Source of the DNA: Paenibacillus sp. Root444D2
GTDB lineage: Bacteria > Bacillota > Bacilli > Paenibacillales > NBRC-103111
DNA length: 64,000 bases
Assembly (NCBI RefSeq): GCF_001426375.1
Contig: NZ_LMEO01000023.1
Coordinates: forward strand, 231,592 to 295,591
Reading direction: 5' to 3'
Every line of letters starts with the position of its first letter. Within the stretch, counting starts at the first letter, position 1. Shown here one piece after another: positions 52,809 through 62,154 of the stretch. The notes beneath the pieces are model-generated. The model worked only from the letters and a program-made list of their open reading frames with translations, was not told where the DNA came from and did no database searches. Both the position numbers and the translations under genes were made by a program.

Positions 52809-52825
52809 TTTGGTCTGTAAAAAAA

Positions 52826-53413
52826 CTAGGGTTGTAAGGCCCTAGCAAAAATCTTCACGCTCTCTTGAATAAATGGCTCCAACGAAATGGTTGCGTAATT
52901 TTTATGGCTGTCGAGATCGTTCATGAACGCCCCGAAATTCATCATCATAAAGGAGAAGGCGTGCATCTCCGGATTTGTGGGAATCATTTTGCCTTTTTCA
53001 GACATCGTGATGAAATAATTCGTTAAGATGTCCAGCAATTGCAGAGGATGCTTGTGCGTACGCTCCCGGAATCCGGGCAGTTGGCCTTCTTCTTTGAGAC
53101 TGATCTGGATCAATTTGCGATTACGGTTCATAATCTCATGGTAGGTTTTACTAACCAGGAGCAGATCCTCTTCCAGATCCCACACGAGCTTTTCACTAAA
53201 CAGCTTCTTCATCTCTTCGGCATAATGATAGCGGTCAAATGCGGCTTCGAGCAGCTTCTGTTTACTGCCGAATTGACGAAACAAGGTCTTCTCACTCAGA
53301 CCTGCTTCCGTGGCAATTTCAAGGGTAGTTACCCCATTGTAGCCTTTAGCCGCGATCAAATTGAGTGCCGCCAAGAGAAGTCTATCGCTGCTTCCCAGCT
53401 TGCTGCTGTCCAT
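52826..53413 (-). CDS. TetR-family repressor of the MFS exporter
   Basis: 195 residues from ATG at 53413 (GGAAGAGGG upstream). The HTH is at 8-55 (DRLLLAALNLIAAKGYNGVTTLEIATEAGLSEKTLFRQFGSKQKLLEAAF). It lies directly upstream of the exporter on the same strand, and both genes carry the same GTCAGTA-TGAC operator, so it most likely represses itself and the exporter until a ligand binds. Confidence 0.92.
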   Translation of the reverse strand: MDSSKLGSSDRLLLAALNLIAAKGYNGVTTLEIATEAGLSEKTLFRQFGSKQKLLEAAFDRYHYAEEMKKLFSEKLVWDLEEDLLLVSKTYHEIMNRNRKLIQISLKEEGQLPGFRERTHKHPLQLLDILTNYFITMSEKGKMIPTNPEMHAFSFMMMNFGAFMNDLDSHKNYATISLEPFIQESVKIFARALQP

Positions 53414-53437
53414 GTTATTATCCCTCTTCCACAACAA

Positions 53438-53455
53438 TGTCAGTACTCACTGACA
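53438..53455. promoter_or_regulatory. TetR operator in front of its own gene
   Basis: TGTCAGTACTCACTGACA, inverted repeat TGTCAGT/ACTGACA with a 4-bp centre, 25 bp before the repressor start. Confidence 0.75.
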
Positions 53456-53502
53456 TTATAATAGACTGGATATGGAATAAAGTCAATGTGTGTATATCCT
53501 GC

Positions 53503-54354
53503 TTAGCCAAAAAAGCTAATGATCAGAATACCGATCAAGATAAGAATCGAGCAAATAATTCGCAGTGTGCCTTGCTTTTCTTTGAGCACAACAATGCCTA
53601 GAATCGTAGCAAAGACAGTGCCAATCTCACGAATTGGTGAGATATGGGCGACAGGGGCATATTTCATGGCGAACAAAAATAACAAATAGGATCCGGGATT
53701 GAGGATCGCACCCAGTAAAATGATCTTGGCATTCAGCTTCCATTCGACGCGAAGTTGTTTAGAAGCGAGTACAATCGGCGTCAGCGCAGCCATGAACCCG
53801 ATATTCGTAACCTCCAATAAAGAGATAGCCGAGACATGCTGAAGGTTGATGCGATCAACAAAAACGTAGCATGTCGTACATAGGCCGACACTAAGGGCCA
53901 TAAGGAACGGTTTAACAGTTCCGGCGGATGCCTTATTACGGGTGAAAATACCGCTAAGCCAGATGAAACCAAAGACCATGCAGAGCAGGCCTATCCAACC
54001 ATAAATTGATAAGGATTCACGAAGGAACAAGACGCTGCCAATGGGAATGAAGAGCGTGCTGGTGCCTCGCATAATCGGATACACCTGGGACAGGTCGCCC
54101 ATATTGTAGGTACGTGCCAACAACAGGGAGTAAACGCTTTGCAAACACGCAGATAAAAGTAAGAATCCGTAGGCTTTTAGAGATAAAGGGGTAAGCCACA
54201 GCTCTCTGATTAAGTAAGGAAGAAGTCCGATTGTGGTTACCATCATGATGGACCATAGGAAGACGCTTTTATTCTGGCTTCTTTTGGTGAATAAGCTCCA
54301 GACCGCGTGGGTAAGACCTGAAGCTACGACTAGTAAAATTGAAACGATAAACAA
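53503..54354 (-). CDS. EamA-type (DMT superfamily) transporter
   Basis: 283 residues, ten hydrophobic helices in two five-helix halves (GLTHAVWSLFTKRS and YNMGDLSQVYPIMRGTSTL mark the first). Exporter of small metabolites; substrate unknown. It lies 27 bp downstream of the phosphoesterase gene on the same strand, likely one operon. Confidence 0.9.
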   Translation of the reverse strand: MFIVSILLVVASGLTHAVWSLFTKRSQNKSVFLWSIMMVTTIGLLPYLIRELWLTPLSLKAYGFLLLSACLQSVYSLLLARTYNMGDLSQVYPIMRGTSTLFIPIGSVLFLRESLSIYGWIGLLCMVFGFIWLSGIFTRNKASAGTVKPFLMALSVGLCTTCYVFVDRINLQHVSAISLLEVTNIGFMAALTPIVLASKQLRVEWKLNAKIILLGAILNPGSYLLFLFAMKYAPVAHISPIREIGTVFATILGIVVLKEKQGTLRIICSILILIGILIISFFG

Positions 54355-54381
54355 GCGATCATCTCCAAACCTTGAGAGAAG

Positions 54382-55332
54382 TTAAACGTTGGGGTTGTGT
54401 TCGGGTTGATCCTTGATTACCGTTCCGTCAGCCAGTCGCAGCCAGGATTCCAAAGAACGCTCGCCTTCGCGAAGTCGAATCATCCTGGCACCGCGAGGGA
54501 AGTCTTCTTTGCCATAGGTATTGTAGCCTGTTGCTCTTCCGTAGCAGAGACGTACTCCGTGAAGCTCGCCCCAATAATCGTTGACGTGGTCGTGGCCGCA
54601 GAAGGTTCCGATGACATCGCCCATTTCTACCATGGCTGTAAATAGTCCTGAGTTAACGGGGGAGCAACAGACATTCTCAAACTTGTTGCCATAGCACGTC
54701 TCATTCTCCCAAACTTGTTTATATTCCGGAAGCGGGATGTGAAAGAAAGCCAAGGCAGGGTATGCCTGCGCCCCAATGCTCGATTGGAGCTTACGGGATT
54801 CCTCCCTGTACCAGTCGATCTGATTGCTACGAATCCAATCATAACCTTGGATATGCGGCAGCGGAGAACGATCCCCGGAATCAAAGAAGTACAAAGCGGC
54901 AGCAGTCTGACCATCGGAGCCCGAAATGGACAACGTATAGTTGCCGACACCATTAATTTCTTCTGGTCCTCGCTGGGTAGCGGTATGGGGATGCTCCAGC
55001 ACTGTATGCATGAGCTCATCTCTAGTGATGGTAGTTTCTGTATCGTGGTTGCCGAACACAACTGCCCATGGAATACCGCGAGATTCGGTCGTGTGAACGG
55101 CATCGCGAAACGCTTGATGCGGTTGCTCGCAAACAGGTTCACCGGAAGCCCCGTTTCCTGTATAAATGACGTCGCCTGTAAATACGACAAGGTCAGGATG
55201 CTCGGCGTCTAGCACTTCTTCCATTAGACGACGTGTTTGCTGATCCTCATCCCCACCATTTTCCCAATGTAAATCGGTGAACTGGGCAATCGTAAAAGTC
55301 CGATCTTCACGAAAGGCAAGCTGATGCTGCAC
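54382..55332 (-). CDS. Calcineurin-like metallophosphoesterase
   Basis: 316 residues with all family motifs: TDLHW near 18, FTGDV near 53, GNHDTE near 95, FFHIPLPEY near 195 and FCGHDHVNDYWG near 240. No signal peptide, so cytoplasmic. It resembles the DCR2/purple-phosphatase-like group. The substrate is unknown. Its upstream region is shared with the divergent DUF4091 gene. Confidence 0.9.
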   Translation of the reverse strand: MQHQLAFREDRTFTIAQFTDLHWENGGDEDQQTRRLMEEVLDAEHPDLVVFTGDVIYTGNGASGEPVCEQPHQAFRDAVHTTESRGIPWAVVFGNHDTETTITRDELMHTVLEHPHTATQRGPEEINGVGNYTLSISGSDGQTAAALYFFDSGDRSPLPHIQGYDWIRSNQIDWYREESRKLQSSIGAQAYPALAFFHIPLPEYKQVWENETCYGNKFENVCCSPVNSGLFTAMVEMGDVIGTFCGHDHVNDYWGELHGVRLCYGRATGYNTYGKEDFPRGARMIRLREGERSLESWLRLADGTVIKDQPEHNPNV

Positions 55333-55623
55333 GATAATTTCCCCCTATAAGTTGTATTTTTGTAGTAATCATGTTGTTTCTTTATTAAATATTGTTGTTT
55401 GTTGGCTATTGTATCGCTGGTTTGCTATACTGTCAATGAAGAATTTTGTTGATAAAATGAGTGAATGAAAGAATGAAATCGCTTCCGAGAGTATGGATCG
55501 TAGGGACAGTTTTTTTCACAAAAAAGAGCGATTAAGCAAGAAATGCCGATATACGGTACAGAGCAACAACCGTATCTTTATAATCAATCAACATATTAAT
55601 TGTAAGTAAGAGGAGACTACATA
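55333..55623. promoter_or_regulatory. Divergent region with a possible cre site
   Basis: 291 bp between the phosphoesterase and DUF4091 genes. TGAAATCGCTTCCG at 55474-55487 is a weak match to the CcpA catabolite-response element. No clear -10/-35 pair or hairpin was found for either gene. Confidence 0.3.
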
Positions 55624-57273
55624 ATGACTGATAAAAAGGTTGAATTACGGTGCTTGAATTCTTTGGCTAAAGTTATCGCTCATCATGAACTCGATTCCCG
55701 TTATTTCCTTGAACGAGCAACAACGTTCAGTAACGAAATTTACTCGTTTCAGGTAGCCTATCGATCGGAGCAGCTTATTAAAGGTATACGCATCGAAATC
55801 GAATCACCTCTAGCCGAGTGTACGACGGTACGAAAAGTAGGATTGGTGCCAAGTGAATTAGCATGTTATGGCGATCATGATGATTATGTCATCAGTGATC
55901 AACCTGGACTGTATCCTGATCCGTTGATGCCTTTGGATGTCCATGGTGAGGTGGCTTTACCTGGGAGCTGGAGCTCTCTATGGATAACGGTGGATCTCAA
56001 AAATCAACATTCTGAGGGTGTGTATCCAATTGATGTGATATTGCTATCTGCTGATGGCAATCGGATGGGTTCAGAACGCATCGATTTGCACGTACTAAGC
56101 GGTTCTTTGCCCAAGCAAAAGTTGATTCGAACCGAATGGTTCCATACCGATTGTTTGGCGAATCATTACAATGTGAATGTCTTCAGCGAAGAGCATTGGA
56201 CACTTATAGAGCAATATGTTCAAACTGCGGTCAAACAAGGGATCAATATGATTTTAACACCATTATTCACCCCTCCATTGGATACAGAAGTTGGCGGTGA
56301 GCGAACGACTGTGCAGTTAGTGGATGTCCAGCGTGATGAGAATGGGTACCGATTTGATTTTCGCTTACTGGAGAGATGGATAGCACTTGGTGAACGCTGC
56401 GGGGTTGAATATTATGAGTTTTCTCATTTATTTACGCAATGGGGGGCACAGTTTGCACCCAAAATCATGGCTGCGGAAAAGGGGCAGCTGAAGCGAATAT
56501 TTGGTTGGGAAACAGACGCGACTGGAGAAGAATATGGTAAGTTCCTAGAGGCGCTTTTACCAGAGTTGGATCGGTTTATCAAAAAGCAGGGCATTCAGGA
56601 TCGCGTATTTTTCCATGTTTCGGACGAACCGACCTTGGACAATTTGGAATCGTATAGAGCAGCCAGTAGACGGTTGAGCCAGTTCCTTCAAGGCTATCCT
56701 ACGTTCGATGCGCTTTCAGACTATGAATTTTATGCGCATGGCCTTGTAAACACACCAGTGGTTGCCAACAATCATATCGATTCATTTATTAGCCATGGCG
56801 TGGAAAACCTTTGGACTTATTATTGCTGTGCGCAGTACAAGAAAGTATCAAATCGATTCTTTGCCTTTCCTTCGGAGAGAAATCGGATCATTGGATTCCA
56901 GTTATATAAATTTAATATACGAGGATTTTTACACTGGGGGTATAACTTCTGGTATTCGCAATATGCACGTAAAATGGTGAATCCATTCGTCCAAACGGAT
57001 GCAGATCGAGCTTTTCCATCTGGGGATGCCTTTCTTGTATATCCAGGAGAAACGGGGCCTATCGAATCTATTCGAATGGTTGTATTTTATGAAGCTTTGC
57101 AAGATGTAAGGGCGCTTGAAAGGTTAGAAGGTTTGATTGGCCGCGAAAAAACGATTGCTATGATGGAAGAAGACCTTGCTGTGCCATTAACATTCAGCGA
57201 TTATCCACATGAACCCGACTGGATTATCAAGAAACGTGAGCAGATCAATCAACTTATAGCATCGCTGGCTTAA
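55624..57273 (+). CDS. DUF4091 protein, putative glycoside hydrolase
   Basis: 549 residues without signal peptide. A beta-rich N-terminal third (SFQVAYRSEQLIKGIRIEIESP) is followed by a TIM-barrel-like DUF4091 region (WFHTDCLANHYNVNVFSEEHW, FFHVSDEPTLDNLESY, GFLHWGYNFWYS). FHVSDEP contains an Asp-Glu pair that may be catalytic, as in the related GH123 family. It opens a carbohydrate locus with a regulator and ABC importer, so it may process an imported oligosaccharide in the cytoplasm. Ribosome binding site AGAGGAG. Confidence 0.82.
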   Translation: MTDKKVELRCLNSLAKVIAHHELDSRYFLERATTFSNEIYSFQVAYRSEQLIKGIRIEIESPLAECTTVRKVGLVPSELACYGDHDDYVISDQPGLYPDPLMPLDVHGEVALPGSWSSLWITVDLKNQHSEGVYPIDVILLSADGNRMGSERIDLHVLSGSLPKQKLIRTEWFHTDCLANHYNVNVFSEEHWTLIEQYVQTAVKQGINMILTPLFTPPLDTEVGGERTTVQLVDVQRDENGYRFDFRLLERWIALGERCGVEYYEFSHLFTQWGAQFAPKIMAAEKGQLKRIFGWETDATGEEYGKFLEALLPELDRFIKKQGIQDRVFFHVSDEPTLDNLESYRAASRRLSQFLQGYPTFDALSDYEFYAHGLVNTPVVANNHIDSFISHGVENLWTYYCCAQYKKVSNRFFAFPSERNRIIGFQLYKFNIRGFLHWGYNFWYSQYARKMVNPFVQTDADRAFPSGDAFLVYPGETGPIESIRMVVFYEALQDVRALERLEGLIGREKTIAMMEEDLAVPLTFSDYPHEPDWIIKKREQINQLIASLA

Positions 57274-57371
57274 GGATGAAGCCGATCCGTTGACATCGTA
57301 AGCGCCACCTTATAAACTGGATGAAAACAACAGGAAACATCACCATGTGGATATCATCGGTCAATAGCTGA

Positions 57372-57413
57372 TGCTTACGATGCCAGTTTTCCTTACGGAA
57401 ATCCCTTAGGAGG
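57372..57413 (+). promoter_or_regulatory. Hairpin + Shine-Dalgarno element, copy 2
   Basis: TGCTTACGATGC then GTTTTCC-TTAC-GGAAATC (57386-57403, one mismatch) and TTAGGAGG just before the DeoR gene. Confidence 0.6.
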
Positions 57414-57418
57414 CCATT

Positions 57419-58189
57419 ATGTCATTAACATACGAAGACCGCAGGATGACCATCCTGAACCATTTGGAGATGGAAGGGAAAGTGCAGGTGCATCACCTGT
57501 CTGAGATGCTTAATGTCTCGACAGAAACGGTGCGGCGGGACTTAGATCGCCTAGAGAAGGAAGGAAAGCTTCGCAAAGTGTACGGAGGCGCTGTCAAAAT
57601 GCGCATGGAGCTTGTTGAGCCTCCTTTTCTCAAGCGGACCCAAATGATGAAGTCAGAGAAAACAGCGATCGGCAAGCTGGCTGCCTCTTTAGTCCAAGAC
57701 GGCGAAACGATCATGCTGGATAACGGCACGACGACGATTGAGATTTTGCCTTACCTGAAGGATCGTACGAGTGTAACCTTGATCACCCATTCTGTTCCGA
57801 TTCTCAATCTGGCCATGGAAACGTTCCGGGGAAGAATTATCTTCGCTGGCGGGGAAATGAACGTCGAGTATCAAGCCGCAACAGGCTCCCTGACGGATCA
57901 GATGCTGGATCAATTTAAAGTGAACAAAGCGTTTATCTCCGTTGGAGGCATCTCACTCGCAGACGGCATTACCGACTTTCATTTGGCTGAAGCCATCATT
58001 TCGCGAAAAATGATGCAGCGAGCTGAGGAAGCCATTCTGGTTGCGGATCATTCCAAATTCGGTATGTCTACATTCGCCAGAGTGTCTAAGCTCGAGGAAA
58101 TCTCGATGCTCATTACCGATCCGGGCTGCTCGAAGGAATGGATCGATACGTTTGAGGCGCTCGGCATTGAAGTGCTGATCAGCGACTAA
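57419..58189 (+). CDS. DeoR/GlpR-family regulator
   Basis: 256 residues. DeoR HTH at 5-55 (RRMTILNHLEMEGKVQVHHLSEMLNVSTETVRRDLDRLEKEGKLRKVYGGAV), then the sugar-phosphate-sensing domain with DNGTTT and the DHSKFG motif. It probably represses the surrounding sugar genes until a phosphorylated intermediate appears. Confidence 0.93.
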   Translation: MSLTYEDRRMTILNHLEMEGKVQVHHLSEMLNVSTETVRRDLDRLEKEGKLRKVYGGAVKMRMELVEPPFLKRTQMMKSEKTAIGKLAASLVQDGETIMLDNGTTTIEILPYLKDRTSVTLITHSVPILNLAMETFRGRIIFAGGEMNVEYQAATGSLTDQMLDQFKVNKAFISVGGISLADGITDFHLAEAIISRKMMQRAEEAILVADHSKFGMSTFARVSKLEEISMLITDPGCSKEWIDTFEALGIEVLISD

Positions 58190-58428
58190 TAGGAAAATCG
58201 CCACCGAACCGGCTCTCATAGCGGTGTAAGGGCGATTTTTTCTTTGCAAATAAGGGTATTCTCAAAAAATGAGGATGGTACAAAAAGAAGCGACGTCTAT
58301 TCCTAAGAAAACAATACGATTGAATAATCGACGATATACGACATTAGCTTGTGTGAGATATGCTTCTTTCACAGGCTAATCCGCTTTACGGCGTTAGTGC
58401 CGGACTACGATTTAAGGGGAGTGTTACC

Positions 58429-60072
58429 ATGAAAAGAAGACCTCAATTAAAAGTACTGCCGATCGCGGCAACCATTCTTGCATTAACGCTTGCAACCGCT
58501 TGCGGAAACGCTGGATCTACAAAGGATGCTGCTAAGGACAGCACAGCGCCAGCGTCATCAGTTTCTAAAGATCCTGTGAAGGTGACATTATGGACACCAA
58601 TGAATCCGAATGCGAAAGCAGTCGTCAAAAGCTTGAACGAGCTGCCTATGGTGAAAGAGTGGGCCAAGAAAACAAACGTAACGTTTGACTTCCAACATTC
58701 TTCTGGAAACACACCGCAAGATGATGTTCAGCAATACGGTGTTATGGTTGCTTCTAATAATTTGCCGGACTCGATGCTGTGGAATTGGAACAGCGTGCAG
58801 GGCGGAACCTCCAAAATGTTCAAAGACGGCACGATTATTAAACTGAATGATTTAATAGAAAAGAATGCTCCGAATTTGAAGAAAATTATGGACGCTAACC
58901 CTCAGATCGCCAAACAAATCAAGGCAGATAACGGTGATATTTACGCAATGCCTCACTTGAAGGTAGGTCAATACGGCCAGTATAAAACATTCAGCGGCAT
59001 GGTCATTCGTCAGGATTGGCTGGATGAGCTTGGACTGAAATCGCCGGAAACGATCGATGAGTGGGAAACGGTGCTCAAAGCGTTCAAAGAGAAGAAAGGC
59101 ACAATTCCATTCACATTGAACAAATCCTACCCGATGTCATTTGCTGACTTTGCAGGCGCCTACGGTGTTGCAGGCATGTCGACGATTGCCAACGCGAACA
59201 GCTTCTATCTCGATAATGGCAAAGTGAAATTCGGACCTACACAGCCAGAGTTCAAACAATATTTGACGACGATGCAAAGATGGTACAAGGAAGGTCTGAT
59301 CGATCCAGACTTCGCTTCCAATGACACCAAAACGATGGATGCAAAAGTAACATCAGGCAAAGCGGGAGCGTTCTACGGTTTCATCGGCGGAAGTATCGGT
59401 ACGTATACACCGGCGCTGCAGAAAACAGACCCGAAAGCGAAGCTTTCTGCTGTCCAATATCCGGTTTTGAAAAAGGGCGACGAGCCTAAATTTGTGCAAG
59501 CGTCATGGGAATACGACAACATTGGGACGGTTATTACGAGTGCGAACAAGCACGCGGCAGAAACTATAAAAGCTTTGGACTATCTGTATAGCGAAGAAGG
59601 CGCAATGCTCAAAAACTTCGGTATCGATGGTCAAACATACACGAAAGTAGACGGTCAACCGAAGTACACGGACCTTATTTTGAAAAATCCGGACAACCTG
59701 CCGATCAGCCAAGCGATGGCTAAATATTTTATTGCCAACTACGGCTTCTCCGGTTTGGATGATGACCGTTACAACGATCAGTATTATCAATTACCTGCAC
59801 AAAAAGATGCTGTAAAACTATACGCTAAGTATGCGAATAATGCCTATAAAGTGATTCTGCCGCCAGTGGTTTTGTCTACGGATGAAGCGAAGGAGTCAGC
59901 GAAAATTTTGAACGATGTGAGTACGCTATTGACGGAGCAAATTACCAAAATTGTAATGGGTGCCGCAAAAGTTGAAGATTACGATAAAACGGTAGAGCAA
60001 GTGAAAAAGATGAATATGGACCGTGCTGTGGAGATCTACCAAGCGGCAACAGATCGTTACAACAAACGCTAA
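58429..60072 (+). CDS. Lipoprotein solute-binding protein of a sugar ABC transporter (LplA/YtcQ-like)
   Basis: 547 residues from ATG at 58429 (AAGGGGAG upstream). Lipobox LATAC with Cys25, Ser/Ala-rich linker, then a family-1 binding-protein fold (VKVTLWTPMNPNAK, ILNDVSTLLTEQITKIVMGAAKVEDYD). The large size is typical of complex-carbohydrate binders in Paenibacillus. Operon with two permeases; no ATPase gene here, so it probably shares an MsmX-type ATPase. Confidence 0.92.
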   Translation: MKRRPQLKVLPIAATILALTLATACGNAGSTKDAAKDSTAPASSVSKDPVKVTLWTPMNPNAKAVVKSLNELPMVKEWAKKTNVTFDFQHSSGNTPQDDVQQYGVMVASNNLPDSMLWNWNSVQGGTSKMFKDGTIIKLNDLIEKNAPNLKKIMDANPQIAKQIKADNGDIYAMPHLKVGQYGQYKTFSGMVIRQDWLDELGLKSPETIDEWETVLKAFKEKKGTIPFTLNKSYPMSFADFAGAYGVAGMSTIANANSFYLDNGKVKFGPTQPEFKQYLTTMQRWYKEGLIDPDFASNDTKTMDAKVTSGKAGAFYGFIGGSIGTYTPALQKTDPKAKLSAVQYPVLKKGDEPKFVQASWEYDNIGTVITSANKHAAETIKALDYLYSEEGAMLKNFGIDGQTYTKVDGQPKYTDLILKNPDNLPISQAMAKYFIANYGFSGLDDDRYNDQYYQLPAQKDAVKLYAKYANNAYKVILPPVVLSTDEAKESAKILNDVSTLLTEQITKIVMGAAKVEDYDKTVEQVKKMNMDRAVEIYQAATDRYNKR

Positions 60073-60079
60073 AAAGCTC

Positions 60080-60103
60080 GAGGGGAGCCAGCCTCCCCTT
60101 TTT
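60080..60103 (+). terminator. Attenuating terminator between binding-protein and permease genes
   Basis: AGGGGAG-CCAGC-CTCCCCT stem with TTTTT tail, 8 bp after the binding-protein stop. It would keep permease levels below those of the binding protein. Confidence 0.75.
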
Positions 60104-60131
60104 CATCACACGTATAAGGAAGTGAGAAAAC

Positions 60132-61049
60132 ATGGCCAATTCCATTCGGGTTTTACTAGATGACATAAGAAAAAATCGCGCGATCTACCTGATGGTGCTG
60201 CCGGTTGTGCTGTACTTCTTCATTTTTAAATATTTTCCGATGTATGGCGCAGTGATCGCCTTCAAGGATTTTAGTCCTGCGAAAGGCATTTGGGGCAGCG
60301 ATTGGGTAGGCTTTCAACATTTCAAAGATTTCTTTCAAAGCTATTATTTTATCCGCGTGCTGCGCAATACGTTTCTGATCAGCTTTTATAACTTGATATT
60401 CGGCTTTCCAGCACCGATTATTCTGGCGATCCTTTTGAATGAGCTTCGCCAGAAGTTTTTTAAATCGATAGTGCAGACGGTCTCCTACTTGCCTCATTTC
60501 ATCTCGATTGTGGTCATTTCAGGGTTAATCATCGACTTCACGAACCGTGGAGGTATTGTGAACTCCATCATTATGTTCTTTGGCGGGCAAGATTCAGCCC
60601 TTATGAATAATGCAGAGAATTTCCGTACCATTTTCGTCAGCACGTCCGTTTGGCAAGAACTCGGTTGGTCATCCATCATTTATTTGGCCGCGCTTAGCGG
60701 GATTAACCCGGAGTTGTACGAAGCAGTTCGCGTTGATGGGGCAGGAAGGTTCCGCCAAATCTGGAGTGTAACGCTTCCCGGTCTCATTCCAACGATTATG
60801 ATTTTACTCATTCTTCGAATTGGCGGATTGATGGAGGTCGGCTTTGAGAAGGTCGTTCTGCTATATAACCCAAATACGTATGAAACGGCGGATGTGATTT
60901 CGTCCTTTGTTTATCGTGAAGGGCTGGCACAAGGGAATGATTACAGCTATACAACGGCCGTGGGGCTATTTCAATCCATGATCAACTTCGTTTTATTAAT
61001 TAGCGCTAACAGCTTATCCCGCCGATTCTCCGGCAGCCGGTTGTGGTAG
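60132..61049 (+). CDS. Sugar ABC transporter permease, LplB-like
   Basis: 305 residues, six membrane helices, start RKNRAIYLMVLPVVLYFFIFKYFPMYGAVIAFKDF as in LplB/YteP proteins. The EAA loop is at about 200 (YEAVRVDGAGRFRQIWSVTLPG), the contact to the ATPase. Confidence 0.94.
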   Translation: MANSIRVLLDDIRKNRAIYLMVLPVVLYFFIFKYFPMYGAVIAFKDFSPAKGIWGSDWVGFQHFKDFFQSYYFIRVLRNTFLISFYNLIFGFPAPIILAILLNELRQKFFKSIVQTVSYLPHFISIVVISGLIIDFTNRGGIVNSIIMFFGGQDSALMNNAENFRTIFVSTSVWQELGWSSIIYLAALSGINPELYEAVRVDGAGRFRQIWSVTLPGLIPTIMILLILRIGGLMEVGFEKVVLLYNPNTYETADVISSFVYREGLAQGNDYSYTTAVGLFQSMINFVLLISANSLSRRFSGSRLW

Positions 61050-61053
61050 CCTA

Positions 61054-61096
61054 TGCTTACGACGTCAGCTTTTTCTTACGAAAAGCTCTCAGGAGG
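61054..61096 (+). promoter_or_regulatory. Hairpin + Shine-Dalgarno element, copy 3
   Basis: TGCTTACGACG then AGCTTTTTC-TTAC-GAAAAGCT (61067-61087, one bulged T) and AGGAGG (61091-61096), 8 bases before the second permease start. It begins 5 bases after the first permease stop. Confidence 0.6.
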
Positions 61097-61104
61097 AACC
61101 AACA

Positions 61105-61983
61105 ATGAAATTAAGCGCAACTGAGCGACTATTCGATATCGGTAATGCGATTCTGATGATATTGCTTATCGTCTGTACGTTGTACCCGTTCTACTATGTA
61201 TTGATGGCTTCTATCAGCGATTCCAATTTGCTTATCCAGCATTCTGGCCTGTTGTTGAAACCGCTGGGGTTTAACCTCAGTGCTTTTCAGAAAGTGATTG
61301 CGAATCCCAACATTTTGACGGGTTATGGGAATACATTGCTCATCTTGATTGTGGGTACGGCGGTTAATCTTTTTTTTACTACGCTAGGGGCCTACGCGCT
61401 GTCCAGAAAGTTTGTGATGCGGAAGTTCTTGATGATCTGTATCGTGTTTACGATGTATTTCAGCGGCGGATTGATTCCGACGTATTTGTTGATCAACAAC
61501 TATCTGCACATGGGGAATAGCTACCTTGCACTCATCTTACCTGTGGCGATCAGCACTTGGAACTTGATTATTATGCGAACTTCGTTCGAAGCGATCCCTG
61601 AGGGCTTGATGGAATCCGCTAAGATTGATGGTGCAGGCGAATGGCGCATTTTGTTCCAGATTGTAGTGCCGCTGTCCATGCCTGTAATTGCCGTTATGGT
61701 GCTCTATTATGGTGTAGCTCACTGGAATTCCTGGTTTAATGCGATGCTGTTCCTTCACGATCGGGAGATGTTCCCGCTGCAGCTGATTCTTCGAGAAATT
61801 CTGGTGCAAAACAGCACGGATTCGATGACTACTGGAACGGGGAATGCGAACGACACGCAAGCAATTGGGGAAAGTATTAAATACGCAACGATCATGGTGG
61901 CTACATTGCCGATTCTGATTGCCTATCCTTTTTTACAGAAATACTTTGTGAAAGGCGTCATGGTTGGCGCGCTCAAAGAATAA
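61105..61983 (+). CDS. Sugar ABC transporter permease, LplC/YtcP-like
   Basis: 292 residues, six membrane helices, EAA loop MESAKIDGAGEWRILFQIVVPLS near 172, C-terminal FVKGVMVGALKE typical of LplC. Partner of the LplB-like permease. Confidence 0.94.
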   Translation: MKLSATERLFDIGNAILMILLIVCTLYPFYYVLMASISDSNLLIQHSGLLLKPLGFNLSAFQKVIANPNILTGYGNTLLILIVGTAVNLFFTTLGAYALSRKFVMRKFLMICIVFTMYFSGGLIPTYLLINNYLHMGNSYLALILPVAISTWNLIIMRTSFEAIPEGLMESAKIDGAGEWRILFQIVVPLSMPVIAVMVLYYGVAHWNSWFNAMLFLHDREMFPLQLILREILVQNSTDSMTTGTGNANDTQAIGESIKYATIMVATLPILIAYPFLQKYFVKGVMVGALKE

Positions 61984-62154
61984 CGACCAGGCCTGTTCTC
62001 TTTTGGATCTTCAAAAGGGGGCGGGATATTTGGTTTTTTCCACTTTCTGTGAGGGAATCAATAAAAATGATGATGATACAAAAATCGTAGATGTACTTGA
62101 GCGGATGAAGATGGGATAATACTGCATACAGCATGAGTAAGGGAGGACTTCTTT

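Noticed and set aside
58360-58428. Longer N-terminus for the sugar-binding lipoprotein
   Set aside because: The ATG at 58429 has AAGGGGAG upstream and begins a proper lipoprotein signal; the extension would spoil it.
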